The notes below the pieces were generated by a model that worked only from the letters and a program-made list of their open reading frames with translations, was not told the DNA's origin and made no database searches. 64,000 bases of DNA, taken from assembly GCA_963756545.1 (NCBI GenBank), contig CAVWNY010000008.1:558001-622000 (forward strand). Direction: 5' to 3'. Positions 42,030 through 51,413 of this stretch are shown piece by piece (within the stretch, counting starts at the first letter, position 1; the number at the start of each line of letters is the position of its first letter). The DNA is from DATFDN01 sp963756545 (GTDB lineage: Bacteria; Pseudomonadota; Alphaproteobacteria; Acetobacterales; Acetobacteraceae). The translations under genes were made by a program, and so were the position numbers.

Positions 42030-43091
42030 ATGCCCACGTTCGCACCCGACAAGCTCCGCGCCGTTACCAGCCTCATCGTCCGCCGCATGGGCAGCAACGA
42101 GGCCGAGACGGCGGAAGTCGCCGACCACCTGATCCGCGCCAACCTCTCCGGCCATGACAGCCACGGCGTCGGGATGCTGCCCGCCTATGTCCGGCTGTTG
42201 CAGGACAAGCTGCTGGTGCCGAACCAGAGCCTGGAGACGGTGGTCGATTTCGGCGCGCTCCTGGTACTGGACGCTCGCCGGGGCTTCGGCCAGCGCATGG
42301 CCGCCGAGGCGGTGCGCCGCGCCATTGCCCGCGCGCGCGAAACGGGCGCCTGCGTGCTGGGCTTGCGCAACAGCGCCCATATCGGCCGGGTCGGCACCTA
42401 TGGTGAGCAGGCGACCCAAGCGGGAATGGCGTTCATCGGCTACGTGAACGTCGCCGACCACCATGACATCGCCGCGCCGTTCGGTGCCGGCGAGGCGCGG
42501 CTCGGCACCAATCCGTTCGTGACGGCGGTGCCCGGCCCGAACAACGAGCCGATGGTGCTCGATATGGCGACAACGACCATCGCCATGGGCAAGGCGCGCA
42601 TCGCGCGCAACAAGGGCGTCGCGGTCCCGCCCGAGTGCCTGATCGACCCCGAGGGCCAGCCGACCACCGACCCGCGCGCCTTCATCGACGACCGCACCGG
42701 CGCGCTGCTGACCTTCGGCCGGCACAAGGGCTCGGGCCTCGCCATCATGTGCGAGATCATGGCCGGCGCCGTCGCCGGCGGGAAGCGCGCCGGCGAGACT
42801 TACGACGGCGGCATCCTGAACAGCCTGTTCGCAGTCATCACCGACCTGTCGCGGTTGAACGATCCCGACGCCGTCACGCGAGGCGTCGCGGCAACGGCTG
42901 CGCATATCCGCGCCGCACGCCCCGCGCCGGGGTTCGACGCGATCCTGCTGCCGGGCGAACCGGAGCGCCGGGCCACGCGAGAACGCACTGCCAACGGTAT
43001 CGAGGTGGACGACATGACCTGGGCGCAGGTCCGCGAAGCCGCCGGCAAGCTCGGCATCACGGAGGCGGAACTGGAGCGGGCGAACGGATGA
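42030..43091 (+). CDS. Ldh2/MDH2 family malate/L-lactate-type dehydrogenase
   Basis: A 353-aa NAD(P)-dependent oxidoreductase of the YlbC/ComC/Ldh2 family. Signatures: HDSHGVGMLPAYV near 44, RNSAHIGRVGTYGE near 113, LGTNPFVTAVPG near 158, and KGSGLAIMCEIMAGAVAG near 232. Such enzymes reduce 2-oxo acids (oxaloacetate, sulfopyruvate, 2,3-diketogulonate and similar). Nine bases after the MmgE/PrpD gene, suggesting a shared catabolic step on a hydroxy acid. Confidence 0.92.
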   Translation: MPTFAPDKLRAVTSLIVRRMGSNEAETAEVADHLIRANLSGHDSHGVGMLPAYVRLLQDKLLVPNQSLETVVDFGALLVLDARRGFGQRMAAEAVRRAIARARETGACVLGLRNSAHIGRVGTYGEQATQAGMAFIGYVNVADHHDIAAPFGAGEARLGTNPFVTAVPGPNNEPMVLDMATTTIAMGKARIARNKGVAVPPECLIDPEGQPTTDPRAFIDDRTGALLTFGRHKGSGLAIMCEIMAGAVAGGKRAGETYDGGILNSLFAVITDLSRLNDPDAVTRGVAATAAHIRAARPAPGFDAILLPGEPERRATRERTANGIEVDDMTWAQVREAAGKLGITEAELERANG

Positions 43092-43098
43092 CTGCGGC

Positions 43099-44130
43099 TC
43101 AAAGGCTCACATAGCGGTCGATCCCGTCCGCCCCGCGCCCGAACGTCAGCTCGCCGCGTCCGAGCATGTAGTTCACATGCGCTAGAACCTCGCCGAACGC
43201 GAACCCCGTCTGGTGCGGATCGAGCAGGCGCGGGAACACGGCGGGGACCAGTTCAGCGGCCGACAGCGGCGCCGCCCGGCAGGCTTCGGCGATGACGGCG
43301 CAGCGCCCGGCATGGTGCTCCATCAGCGCGTCGATGCGCGCGTGCAGGCCGAGGAACGGCAGGCCGTGGCCGGGCAGCACCAGCACGTGGGGATCGACCC
43401 TGTCGCGAATCGCGCGGAGCGAGCGGAGATAGATGCCGAGCGCATCGGCCTCCGGCTCCATCGCGTGGACGCTCACGTTGGGAGAGATCTTGGCGATCAC
43501 CTGATCGGCGGCGAAAAATAGCCGCTCCTCCGGGCAGAGCAGCATCGCCTGCTCCAATGCATGGCCGCCGCCGGTGAGTACTTGAAAGCGCCGTCCGCCG
43601 ATAGGCAGGGTGTCGCCGTGCTGCATCCGCGTGTAGGTGACGGGCACGCCGCTGGTCTGGCGCAGATACTCGTGGCCGCGGCTCAGCACCAGTTCGGTCG
43701 TCTCCGCCTCTAGACCATGGCGGTGATAAAACGGCCGGTACATGTCGGAGCCGAGGTCGCCCGGCGCGTATTGCAGCGCCAGGCTGAACAGATACTCGGG
43801 CCTCGGCATCAGCAGCTTCAGGCCGAAGCGGTCCACGAGCCAGCCGGCCAGGCCGACATGGTCGGGATGGTAGTGCGTCACCATCAGCCGGGTGAGGCGT
43901 CCGGAGGCGAGCGGGCCGGCCAGCGCCGCGTCCCACAGCGCGCGGCAGCGATCGGTGCCGAGGCCGGCGTCCAGCACGGCCCAGCCGCCCTCCTCCTCAA
44001 TCAGGTAGATGTTCACGTGATCGAGCCGGTAGGGCAGCGGCAGGCGCAGCCACAGGACGCCGGGGGCGATCGGGCGGATGCCGCCCGGCGGCGGCGGCTC
44101 GGGCTGCGGATAGGTCAGGGGGTCGGTCAT
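43099..44130 (-). CDS. MBL-fold metallo-hydrolase
   Basis: A 343-aa metallo-beta-lactamase fold protein. Metal-binding motif THYHPDHVGLAG near residue 86, later ligands His in GGGHALEQAML, Asp in FFAADQVI and His in VLPGHGLPF. The C-terminal helical extension (about 270-335) is as in the AIM-1-unrelated hydrolase/LACTB2-like group. Overlaps the phosphatase gene by four bases. Confidence 0.92.
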   Translation of the reverse strand: MTDPLTYPQPEPPPPGGIRPIAPGVLWLRLPLPYRLDHVNIYLIEEEGGWAVLDAGLGTDRCRALWDAALAGPLASGRLTRLMVTHYHPDHVGLAGWLVDRFGLKLLMPRPEYLFSLALQYAPGDLGSDMYRPFYHRHGLEAETTELVLSRGHEYLRQTSGVPVTYTRMQHGDTLPIGGRRFQVLTGGGHALEQAMLLCPEERLFFAADQVIAKISPNVSVHAMEPEADALGIYLRSLRAIRDRVDPHVLVLPGHGLPFLGLHARIDALMEHHAGRCAVIAEACRAAPLSAAELVPAVFPRLLDPHQTGFAFGEVLAHVNYMLGRGELTFGRGADGIDRYVSL

Positions 44131-44729
44131 GATCCGGCCGCGATGGTGAGCGCCATGCCCTCAGCGGGCTTCAAATCCCACGCCGTCCCGTTCGGGCGCG
44201 GGGGATCGCACCAGAACGGCATGGCGTTTGGCGTCCGCACGTTCGGTTCCAGCCCCATCGCGGAGCGCAGGGCACGGAACATCGCGCCGTGCGCGACCAC
44301 CAGAACGGCCGGCGGCAGCGCGGTCGCGCGGTTGATCGCCGCCACCGCGCGGGCGCGAAGCGCCGTGAAGGTCTCCGCGCCCTCGGGGGTCCACTCGCCC
44401 GCCACCCAACGGGCGAACCAGTCGGTCATCGGCTGGCCCTCCTGCACGCCGAACGCGACTTCCCGCAGCCCGTCGTCGGTCTCCACCGGAAGGGAGAGTG
44501 TCTCGGCCACGATCTCGGCCGTGACCCGCGCGCGCGACAGCGGCGAGGCCACGATCGCGCGGATGCCGCGATGACGGAGCAGCGCGGCCGCCGACCGGGC
44601 CTGCGCAAGCCCGGTCGGGTTGAGCGGGATGTCCACGTTCCCCTGGGAGAGGCCGCGCGCATTCCAGTCCGTCTCGCCATGCCGCAGGAACCAGAACGGA
44701 ATGCGCGCCAGCTTCTCCCCTGGCTGCAT
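44127..44729 (-). CDS. histidine phosphatase family protein
   Basis: A 200-aa phosphoglycerate-mutase-like phosphatase with LRHGETDWNARGLSQG (catalytic RHG at about 16-18), ASPLSRARVTAEI, and the second His in VVAHGAMFRAL. Similar in size to GpmB and alpha-ribazole phosphatase, but no cobalamin genes are near. It overlaps the GST gene upstream by one base and the MBL gene downstream by four, forming a three-gene operon. Confidence 0.92.
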   Translation of the reverse strand: MQPGEKLARIPFWFLRHGETDWNARGLSQGNVDIPLNPTGLAQARSAAALLRHRGIRAIVASPLSRARVTAEIVAETLSLPVETDDGLREVAFGVQEGQPMTDWFARWVAGEWTPEGAETFTALRARAVAAINRATALPPAVLVVAHGAMFRALRSAMGLEPNVRTPNAMPFWCDPPRPNGTAWDLKPAEGMALTIAAGS

Positions 44730-45352
44730 CAGCCCTGGAGCCCCTCGGCTTCCATCACCTTTTTCACGGCCGGACGCGCCAGCATCCGCTTGTAGTGCGC
44801 GGCGCAGTTGGGCGGCAGGGTCATGTTCATGCGGCCGGCGGCCCAGAACTCGACGTAGAACAGCGCGGCGTCGGCGACCGAGAGGCTGGCACCGCAGACG
44901 TAGTCCTTGCCGGCCAGCGTCTTGTCCATGAGCGCGAGGCCCTTCTCGGCCATCTCGCGGCCCTTCGCCTTCACCTTGTCGGTGTCATCTGAGTTCGGAG
45001 TGTAGTTTTCGGGCCGGAACAGGCGAGCGAAGCCCTGCATGTGGATGGTGGCGACCACGTAATCCATCGCTTCCAGCGCGCGCGCCTGGGCGTCCACGTC
45101 GTCGGGCAGCAGCTTTGCTTGCGGGTTGCTGCGCGACAGCCAGTAGGCGATGGCCGGGAACTCGGTCAGCACGGCGCCGTCATCGCGCACCAGGGTCGGC
45201 ACCTTCGACTTCGGGTTGATGGCGGTGAACTCCGGCTTGAGCTGCGCGCCTTCCCGCAGGTTGACCGCCTGCGCCTCATAGGGCTTGCCGATTTCTTCGA
45301 GCAGCACGTGGATGCCGAGCGAGCAGGCGCCGGGAGCATAGAGAAGTTTCAT
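44729..45352 (-). CDS. glutathione S-transferase
   Basis: A 207-aa two-domain GST. The N-terminal thioredoxin-like domain opens MKLLYAPGACSLGIHVLLEE (Beta-class type with the catalytic Cys/Ser-region at 10-11) and has KVPTLVRDDGAVLTEFPAI; the helical C-terminal domain includes SVADAALFYVEFW. First gene of the GST-phosphatase-MBL operon. An MBL-GST pairing may reflect detoxification, which is inference. Confidence 0.92.
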   Translation of the reverse strand: MKLLYAPGACSLGIHVLLEEIGKPYEAQAVNLREGAQLKPEFTAINPKSKVPTLVRDDGAVLTEFPAIAYWLSRSNPQAKLLPDDVDAQARALEAMDYVVATIHMQGFARLFRPENYTPNSDDTDKVKAKGREMAEKGLALMDKTLAGKDYVCGASLSVADAALFYVEFWAAGRMNMTLPPNCAAHYKRMLARPAVKKVMEAEGLQG

Positions 45353-45390
45353 CTGATGTCCTCCTGAGCAAAGTCAGTCGCGTATTCATC

Positions 45391-45470
45391 GCGCCCTCGG
45401 CCCCCCCCTCCCGCAAGGGGAGGGGGAGACGAGGGCGCTTTCTTACTCCTCCCTCCCCTTGCGGGAGGGG
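45391..45470. repeat. compound palindromic repeat
   Basis: CCCCTCCCGCAAGGGGAGGG (45405-45424) is perfectly complementary to 45451-45470. Its left half also sits inside a second hairpin, GCGCCCTCG (45391-45399) with CGAGGGCGC (45430-45438). This is the CTCCCGCAAGGGGAG-type intergenic palindrome common in proteobacteria. It lies directly upstream of the GST start. Confidence 0.7.
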
Positions 45471-45562
45471 CTGGGGGAGGGGTGGCGCGGTGGAGCCGGT
45501 CGGTTGAAGCATTCGTCCTACCCCGTGACCGGGCGGCCCTCAAGCGCCCGCGCGCCGGTCTT

Positions 45563-45622
45563 CTATGCGCGGACGGGGCAGGTCGAGGTTCTCGCGCAGG
45601 CGACGAGGGTCACCTGGCGCAT
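45563..45622 (-). pseudogene. possible 5' remnant of a thiolase-like gene
   Basis: A 19-codon frame starts ATG after GGAGACCCGCT and reads MRQVTLVACARTSTCPVRA before a stop. The first twelve residues resemble the thiolase N-terminus (MRxVVIVxAARTP). Nothing thiolase-like follows. It could be chance; offered as a weak hint of gene decay in this repeat-rich patch. Confidence 0.2.
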
Positions 45623-45998
45623 AGCGGGTCTCCTGGGGGGAGTATCGGGCAGGAGTGGGAGGACGTCACGCGGGGCCGTGCTTACGACCCGCGGATGCCC
45701 CGCGCTGTCGGTTACTGCCCCGTGGCTCCCGCGTTTCCCGTCGGGGCGACGACGATCGGCGACACGTCGCACCCGCTGATCGCGTCGAGCCCTCCTGCGA
45801 GGAAAGCGCGCGCCCGCGCCTGCTGACAACTCACTTTCGGGAGGAGATGCGGCGGTAGTCGGCGCACGAAGGGAAATCCGGGAGTGCGCCCGGTGCATCC
45901 GGCGCATGGACGGGTCTCCTGGGACGTCACGCAGAGACAGGTCGGGAGCCTTCGGCTTTCGGCGAGCCCAGGTGAGCGTTCCGCCTGAGCCGGCGCCA

Positions 45999-46154
45999 CT
46001 GTCTCAGCCATGTAGGGCGGAAAAGCGGAGCGCATTCCGCCACGTAGCTCATTTCAGCAAGAAGGCGGGATGCGCTGCGCTTTCCCGCCCTACGCTTGCT
46101 GTCTCAGCCATGTAGGGCGGAAAAGCGGAGCGCATTCCGCCACATAGCTCATTT
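45999..46154. repeat. REP cluster: two direct 56-base copies around one inverted copy
   Basis: CTGTCTCAGCCATGTAGGGC and following bases occur at 45999-46054 and 46099-46154 with a single mismatch and an exact 100-base period. Each copy contains the imperfect palindrome GGCGGAAAAGCGGAGCGCATTCCGCC. Between them (46058-46103) is a related unit in the opposite orientation, GGCGGGATGCGCTGCGCTTTCCCGCC. They sit just before the RAYT gene and match its downstream repeat, the usual arrangement of REP elements with their cognate transposase. Confidence 0.85.
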
Positions 46155-46194
46155 TCATTCCCCATCGCGCCGCGCTCCGATCCATACTCCCCGG

Positions 46195-46737
46195 ATGCCC
46201 AACTATCGCCGCAACCGGGTTCCGGGGGGAACCTACTTTTTCACCGTGAATTTGCTGGACCGCCGCGCGGACTTGCTCGTGCGGCACATCGATGCGTTGC
46301 GGGCGGCGGTCCGGCGCGCACGCGTGGGGGCGCCGTTTCACATCGATGCCTGGACCGTCCTGCCCGATTACATGCATTGCGTGTGGACCTTGCCGGAAGG
46401 GGACTCCGATTTCCCAGGCCGCTGGCACACGATCAAGGCCGCATTCTCGAAATCCCTGCCCGCGACCGAGGCGCGATCGGGCGTGATGATCCGCCGAGGC
46501 GAACGCGGCGTATGGCAGCGGCGATACTGGGAGCACACGATCCGCGACGACCGGGACTACGCCGCTCATCTGGACTACACGCATTTCAATGCGGTGAAGC
46601 ACGGCCTTGTGGCACAGCCGGGGGACTGGCCATTTTCGTCTTTCCGCCGTTGCGTGGCGAGCGGGCTTTATCCGCTGGACTGGGTCGGGGGCGGGGCTGA
46701 GTTGGCGGAAGTGGGGGAGAGGCTGGGGACGGAATGA
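46195..46737 (+). mobile_element. REP-associated tyrosine transposase (RAYT), single-copy type
   Basis: A 180-aa Y1-transposase relative: YRRNRVPGGTYFFTVNL at the N-terminus, the TVLPDYMHCVWTLPEGD block (about 56-72), and YAAHLDYTHFNAVKHGLV (about 122-139) with the candidate catalytic Tyr. RAYTs are domesticated single-strand transposases that process REP hairpins. The HUH metal motif, normally His-x-His (PDHMH), reads PDYMH; one C to T change would explain it. Flanked by matching REP units at 45999-46154 and 46775-46820. Start at ATG 46195. Confidence 0.9.
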
Positions 46738-46774
46738 GGACGGGCGGCGGGATGCGGAGTGGGTTCGCGGACGG

Positions 46775-46820
46775 CAAGAAGGTGGGATGCGTTGCGCTTT
46801 CCCGCCCTACGCTCGCTGTC
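46775..46820. repeat. REP copy downstream of the RAYT gene
   Basis: CAAGAAGGTGGGATGCGTTG and the following 26 bases match the inverted unit at 46058-46103 with only a few transitions (C/T). Same orientation as that unit. It lies between the RAYT stop and the prs 3' end. Confidence 0.85.
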
Positions 46821-46848
46821 CATGGCCGGACTCCGAGAATAGGCCGCC

Positions 46849-47781
<933 letters not shown>

Positions 47782-47860
47782 GCGATGCTGCCCTCGACGC
47801 CCGGATTGCGGCCGTTCTAGCAACGGCATCATGACGTGTCCATGAACTCAGGAGGGGACG

Positions 47861-48772
47861 TCAGGACGCGGGTTGACGCGGCTCGTGTCCCGTCTGACGC
47901 AGCACCACCTCGCGCACCCCGCCCGACGCCTCCTGGGCCACCGCCGCCGCCACGTCGCCCCAGGTGTGGCTGAGCGAACCCACGGGCACGTCGTTGAGCT
48001 GCACCACGCGGCCGCGCTCCGATCCGCCCGAGCCGGGCCGATCGGTGCGCCGCGGGTCGGTCACGATCCACTGGATCTCCACCCGTTCCTGCCCGGCCCC
48101 GATCGGCACGATGCGCACCCGCCCCTGCACCACGAAATCGGCGTCCTTAAGGGTGTCCTGCACGGTCTCGCCCAGCGCCGTGAGGCGGTCCCGCATGAGT
48201 TTGGTCAGCGCCGCGTCGCCGTCGCCCGGCGCCCCCGTCACCTCGGGCACCGCGATGCGCGCGGTGCGGTTGTAGAGGCTGTTCGGGTTGGCGCGCTGCA
48301 AGGTCGTGTTGATCCCCGCCAGCATGGCCGACAGCCGCTGCCCGGCGTCGGCGGCCACCCGCTCGAGCGTCGCCGGCTTGGCCGCCGCCCAGGCATCCAG
48401 CGGCACCGGCGCGCCTTGCAGGCGGCCGGCGTCGCGCCCCTGCGGGGTGAGCACGGTGTACACGGGCACGATCGCCTGCCCCTGATGCCGCGCGGTGACC
48501 GTCAGAACCCAGTCGTTGCCGTTGCCGCGCTCGGCATAGGCGGGCACCTCGCGAAGCTGGAGGTCGCGGGCGAGCAGGGCGGCGAGCGCCTCGCCGCCCT
48601 CGTCGGACAGCAGCGCGGTGCCCGGCGCGGGCACGATCAGACGCGGCAAGATGGGCGGCTCGGAGGCCAGCCGGCTGGCCTCCGCTCCGGGGTTGCCCCG
48701 GAACGGCTCGGGCAGGTCGCCGCAGGATGTCAGCAGCGGAAGCGCCGCGAGGGCGAGGAGCAGGAGGCGCAT
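47861..48772 (-). CDS. lipoprotein of unknown function
   Basis: A 303-aa protein with signal and lipobox LTSC (Cys17). The mature protein has a mixed alpha/beta composition, with WVLTVTARHQGQAIVPVYTV, a paired second module FVVQGRVRIVPIGAGQERVEIQW-like, and a conserved-looking LNDVPVGSLSHTWGDVA near the end. No family is recognised with confidence. It overlaps the pgeF stop by four bases (ATGA) and is thus the last gene of the lgt-midA-pgeF operon, which handles lipoprotein acylation and wall quality control; an envelope role is likely. Confidence 0.8.
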   Translation of the reverse strand: MRLLLLALAALPLLTSCGDLPEPFRGNPGAEASRLASEPPILPRLIVPAPGTALLSDEGGEALAALLARDLQLREVPAYAERGNGNDWVLTVTARHQGQAIVPVYTVLTPQGRDAGRLQGAPVPLDAWAAAKPATLERVAADAGQRLSAMLAGINTTLQRANPNSLYNRTARIAVPEVTGAPGDGDAALTKLMRDRLTALGETVQDTLKDADFVVQGRVRIVPIGAGQERVEIQWIVTDPRRTDRPGSGGSERGRVVQLNDVPVGSLSHTWGDVAAAVAQEASGGVREVVLRQTGHEPRQPAS

Positions 48773-49545
48773 CAGCCGGGCAGCGCGATGACGGAGATCT
48801 GGTGCCCGATCGGCCCGCCGCCCGCCAGGGTGCGGCGTCGATGGCTGAAGAACCGCGCCGGATCGGCCGCCGTGTCCGCGCCGAGCGTTGCGACCAGCGC
48901 GATGCCGGCGGCGGCGAGCCGGGCGGCGCAGTAGCCGGCAAGGTCGAACTGCCACCGATCCGCCCGCCGGCTGGCGGCGAAGAAGTGCGCGTCATCCGCA
49001 TCGCGGGCGAGAACTGCCTTGCGCAGATCGGCCCCGACCTCATAGGATGCCTGGCCGATGCAGGGGCCGATCGCTGCCGCGATCCGCTCGCGCGCGGCGC
49101 CGAGGGCCGACATCGCCGCGACCGTCGCCTCCAGCACGCCACCCAAGGCGCCGCGCCAGCCGGCGTGCGCCGCGCCGATCACCCCGGCCTGGGCGTCGGC
49201 GAACAGCACCGGGGCGCAGTCGGCGGTGACGATGCCGAGCGCGAGGCCCGGCCGGTCCGTCACCATCGCATCGGCGCGCGGGCCGGCGCCCGGTTCCCAC
49301 GCCGCCTCGACCCGCGCCGCCTCGGCGCCATGGACCTGCGTAAGGCCGAGCAGCCGCGCTGGGGCCGAGCCGACCGCCTTTGCGACGCGCGCGCGATTCT
49401 CCATCACCGCGTGCCGTGCGTCCTGGCCCGAGAGGCTGCAATTGAGCGAGGCGTATGGGCCGGTGGAGACGCCGCCCTGGCGGGTGAAGAAGCCGTGCGG
49501 GGTCGGGAGGATCGCAGAGCGAAGAGGCGAGGGAAGGGCGGTCAT
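48772..49545 (-). CDS. pgeF: peptidoglycan editing factor PgeF (YfiH family)
   Basis: A 257-aa multicopper-like/YfiH protein. Metal and active-site signatures: TPHGFFTRQGGVSTGPYASL near the N-terminus, QVHGAE (His), VTADCAPVLFAD (Cys) and AAHAGWRGALGGV (His), and GPCIGQASYEVG. PgeF removes misincorporated amino acids from peptidoglycan precursors; it was long annotated as a laccase or polyphenol oxidase. ATG 49545 begins at the usual family N-terminus. Confidence 0.94.
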   Translation of the reverse strand: MTALPSPLRSAILPTPHGFFTRQGGVSTGPYASLNCSLSGQDARHAVMENRARVAKAVGSAPARLLGLTQVHGAEAARVEAAWEPGAGPRADAMVTDRPGLALGIVTADCAPVLFADAQAGVIGAAHAGWRGALGGVLEATVAAMSALGAARERIAAAIGPCIGQASYEVGADLRKAVLARDADDAHFFAASRRADRWQFDLAGYCAARLAAAGIALVATLGADTAADPARFFSHRRRTLAGGGPIGHQISVIALPG

Positions 49546-49604
49546 GGGCGCACGGGTATAGGGCGGGAGACGATGCCAGGCGAGCGGGTTCGGACCGGTT
49601 TCCG

Positions 49605-50597
49605 CTATTCGAACCCGGCCGGCACCTGGCATCCCGGCGAGCACAGCGCCAGCGCCTTGAACAGCCGTCCCATCTGGTCCGGCTCGATCAGCCGCCGGGC
49701 AGCCTCGATCAACGCCAGGGCCTTTGCCGGCGGCAAGGCGCGGGCGAGCCGGCCGGTGCGCTGGAGCAGGCCGAGGCGGGTGAGGAACACTCCCTGGGGG
49801 AGCGGACCGTGCGCCGTCGCGCCGGCGGCGGCGGCCGCGCGGGCGATCGCGCCGAAATCGACGTGCGCGGTCAGGTCGGCGCTGCCCGGCCCGGACACCG
49901 GATCGGCCGGGCGGCCGTCGCGGGTCGCCTGGAGACTGTCGCCCGGCGTGCTTTCGGTCGGGCCGTAGTCGAGGAACAGGGCCGCGCCGGGCCGGGCGGC
50001 GAAGCGTCGACCAAGCGCCTCGGCCAATTCCAGCGCCGGCTCGCAGACCTCGATGACCTCGCCCTCGGCGGCCGCGCGGCCGCGTGATGAGGCGGGACGC
50101 TCAAGCAGAGCGCCGCCGCCGACGAACCGCTCGTTCCAGCCGGCGCCACGGCGGACGAACTGGCGGATCGGCAGGGCGTCCAGGAACTCGTTGGCGAGCA
50201 GAATCAGCGGGAGATCGGGCAGGCTCGCCGCGCCGTCGTGCCAGCTCGCGCCGCCCAGCGCCGCCACTTGAACGGCACGCAGGCGCGGCGACGTCTCGAT
50301 CAGATGGAGCGCGAGCGCATCGCGGAAGCCGGGCGCGGCGGCCCCGATCGCGCGCAGCGCGTCGCGCATCAGCGTGCCGCGACCCGGCCCCGCCTCGGCG
50401 AGAACCACCGGGGTCGGGCGGCCGAGCTGCTCCCAGGTCACGGCGGCCCACAGCCCCAGTATCTCGCCGAACGACTGGCAGATCTCGGGCGCGGTCGTGA
50501 AGTCGGCAAACGGGTCACGGTGCGCGTAGTAGGCCGCGTTCGCCCGCGCCATAAAGCGGTCGAGGCGCTCCGGCTCGTCTAGCCCGTCGTGGGGCAT
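49605..50597 (-). CDS. midA: SAM-dependent methyltransferase of the MidA/NDUFAF7 family
   Basis: A 330-aa DUF185 protein. Typical blocks: YYAHRDPFADFTTAPEICQSFGE, SAM motif LAEAGPGRGTLMRD, LLANEFLDALPIRQFVRR and LFLDYGPTES. Mitochondrial NDUFAF7 dimethylates an arginine of complex I NDUFS2, and alphaproteobacterial members are presumed to do the same. Its start overlaps the lgt 3' end by 19 bases, as in many alphaproteobacteria. Confidence 0.93.
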   Translation of the reverse strand: MPHDGLDEPERLDRFMARANAAYYAHRDPFADFTTAPEICQSFGEILGLWAAVTWEQLGRPTPVVLAEAGPGRGTLMRDALRAIGAAAPGFRDALALHLIETSPRLRAVQVAALGGASWHDGAASLPDLPLILLANEFLDALPIRQFVRRGAGWNERFVGGGALLERPASSRGRAAAEGEVIEVCEPALELAEALGRRFAARPGAALFLDYGPTESTPGDSLQATRDGRPADPVSGPGSADLTAHVDFGAIARAAAAAGATAHGPLPQGVFLTRLGLLQRTGRLARALPPAKALALIEAARRLIEPDQMGRLFKALALCSPGCQVPAGFE

Positions 50598-51409
50598 GAC
50601 GCCCGGCGGGTCCGCAGGCTGTAGACGATCAGCCCAAGGCCGATCAGCAGCATGGGGAAGGAGAGGATCTGGCCCATCGTCAGGACGCCGGCGATGTAGC
50701 CCAGAAAGGCGTCGGGCTGGCGGAAGCACTCCGCGACGATGCGGCAGATCGCGTAGCCGACGAGGAACACGCCCGTCAGCATCCCAAAATGGGCGCGCAC
50801 CCGTTCGCTCCGCGCGAGCCACAGCAGCACGACCAGCAGCAGCACGCCTTCGAGGAAAGCTTCGTACAGTTCGCTCGGGAATCGCGGTACATAGGGCGGC
50901 CCGGCCTCCGGGTAGATCAGCGCGCCCGGCCACCCCGCCGGCGCCGGGCGGCCCCACAGCTCGCCGTTGATGAAATTGGCGACCCGTCCCAGGCCGAGCC
51001 CGATCGGCACGCAAACCGCGACGCGGTCGGCGAAGCCGAGCGGATGGATGCGATTGCGCCAGCAGAACCACAGGATCGCCACCGTGACGCCGAGGGCTCC
51101 GCCGTGGAAGCTCATGCCGCCGTGCCAGACCTCGAAGATCGCCGCCGGGTGCGCGAGATAGAATGCCGGCTGGTAAAACAGCACGTAACCGAGCCGTCCG
51201 CCCAGGATGACGCCGAGCGTCGCCCAGGTGAGGAAGTCGTCGGCCTGCTCGGACGCCGCGACCCGCGGCGCGCGGGTGACAAGACGCCGGCCCAGCCGCC
51301 AGCCGAGCAGCAACGCCACAATGTAGGCAAGCGCGTACCAGCGGATGGCGAACGGCCCGAGCTGGAGGGCAATGGGATCGAACTGGGGGAAGACGAGCGG
51401 GGCGTTCAT
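50579..51409 (-). CDS. lgt: prolipoprotein diacylglyceryl transferase
   Basis: A 276-aa polytopic inner-membrane enzyme that adds diacylglycerol to the lipobox Cys. Conserved features: IRWYALAYIVALLLGWRLG, EVWHGGMSFHGGALG, the phosphatidylglycerol-binding GRVANFINGELWGRP near 140, and the C-terminal FRQPDAFLGY plus GQILSFPMLLIG. Length normal. Cotranscribed with midA and pgeF; the start is 5 bases from the rfaD stop, so rfaD may lead the operon. Confidence 0.97.
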   Translation of the reverse strand: MNAPLVFPQFDPIALQLGPFAIRWYALAYIVALLLGWRLGRRLVTRAPRVAASEQADDFLTWATLGVILGGRLGYVLFYQPAFYLAHPAAIFEVWHGGMSFHGGALGVTVAILWFCWRNRIHPLGFADRVAVCVPIGLGLGRVANFINGELWGRPAPAGWPGALIYPEAGPPYVPRFPSELYEAFLEGVLLLVVLLWLARSERVRAHFGMLTGVFLVGYAICRIVAECFRQPDAFLGYIAGVLTMGQILSFPMLLIGLGLIVYSLRTRRASCPTTG

Positions 51410-51413
51410 GCAC

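Larger units (their letters stand above)
45353..46194. other. gene-poor repeat-rich stretch upstream of the RAYT gene
   Basis: No intact gene is supported over about 840 bases. It holds a perfect 20-base inverted repeat (45405-45424 / 45451-45470), a possible decayed 5' gene fragment (45563-45622, minus), and REP repeats (45999-46154). Sequence from 45623 to 45990 has no codon bias in any frame. The short phrases GTCTCCTGGG and GACGTCACGC each occur twice (about 45628/45655 and 45916/45924), hinting at an old local duplication. Confidence 0.6.

Noticed and set aside
40272..42905. 877-codon minus-strand open frame
   Set aside because: Antisense to the exported hypothetical, MmgE/PrpD and Ldh2-type genes, which carry clear family motifs.
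45563..45907. 114-codon minus-strand frame in the repeat-rich patch
   Set aside because: No codon bias or domain; only its last 19 codons with their own ribosome site are mentioned, as a weak remnant.
45391..46154. CRISPR-like repeated units
   Set aside because: Repeats are few, palindromic and not separated by unique spacers of constant length; they are REP elements.
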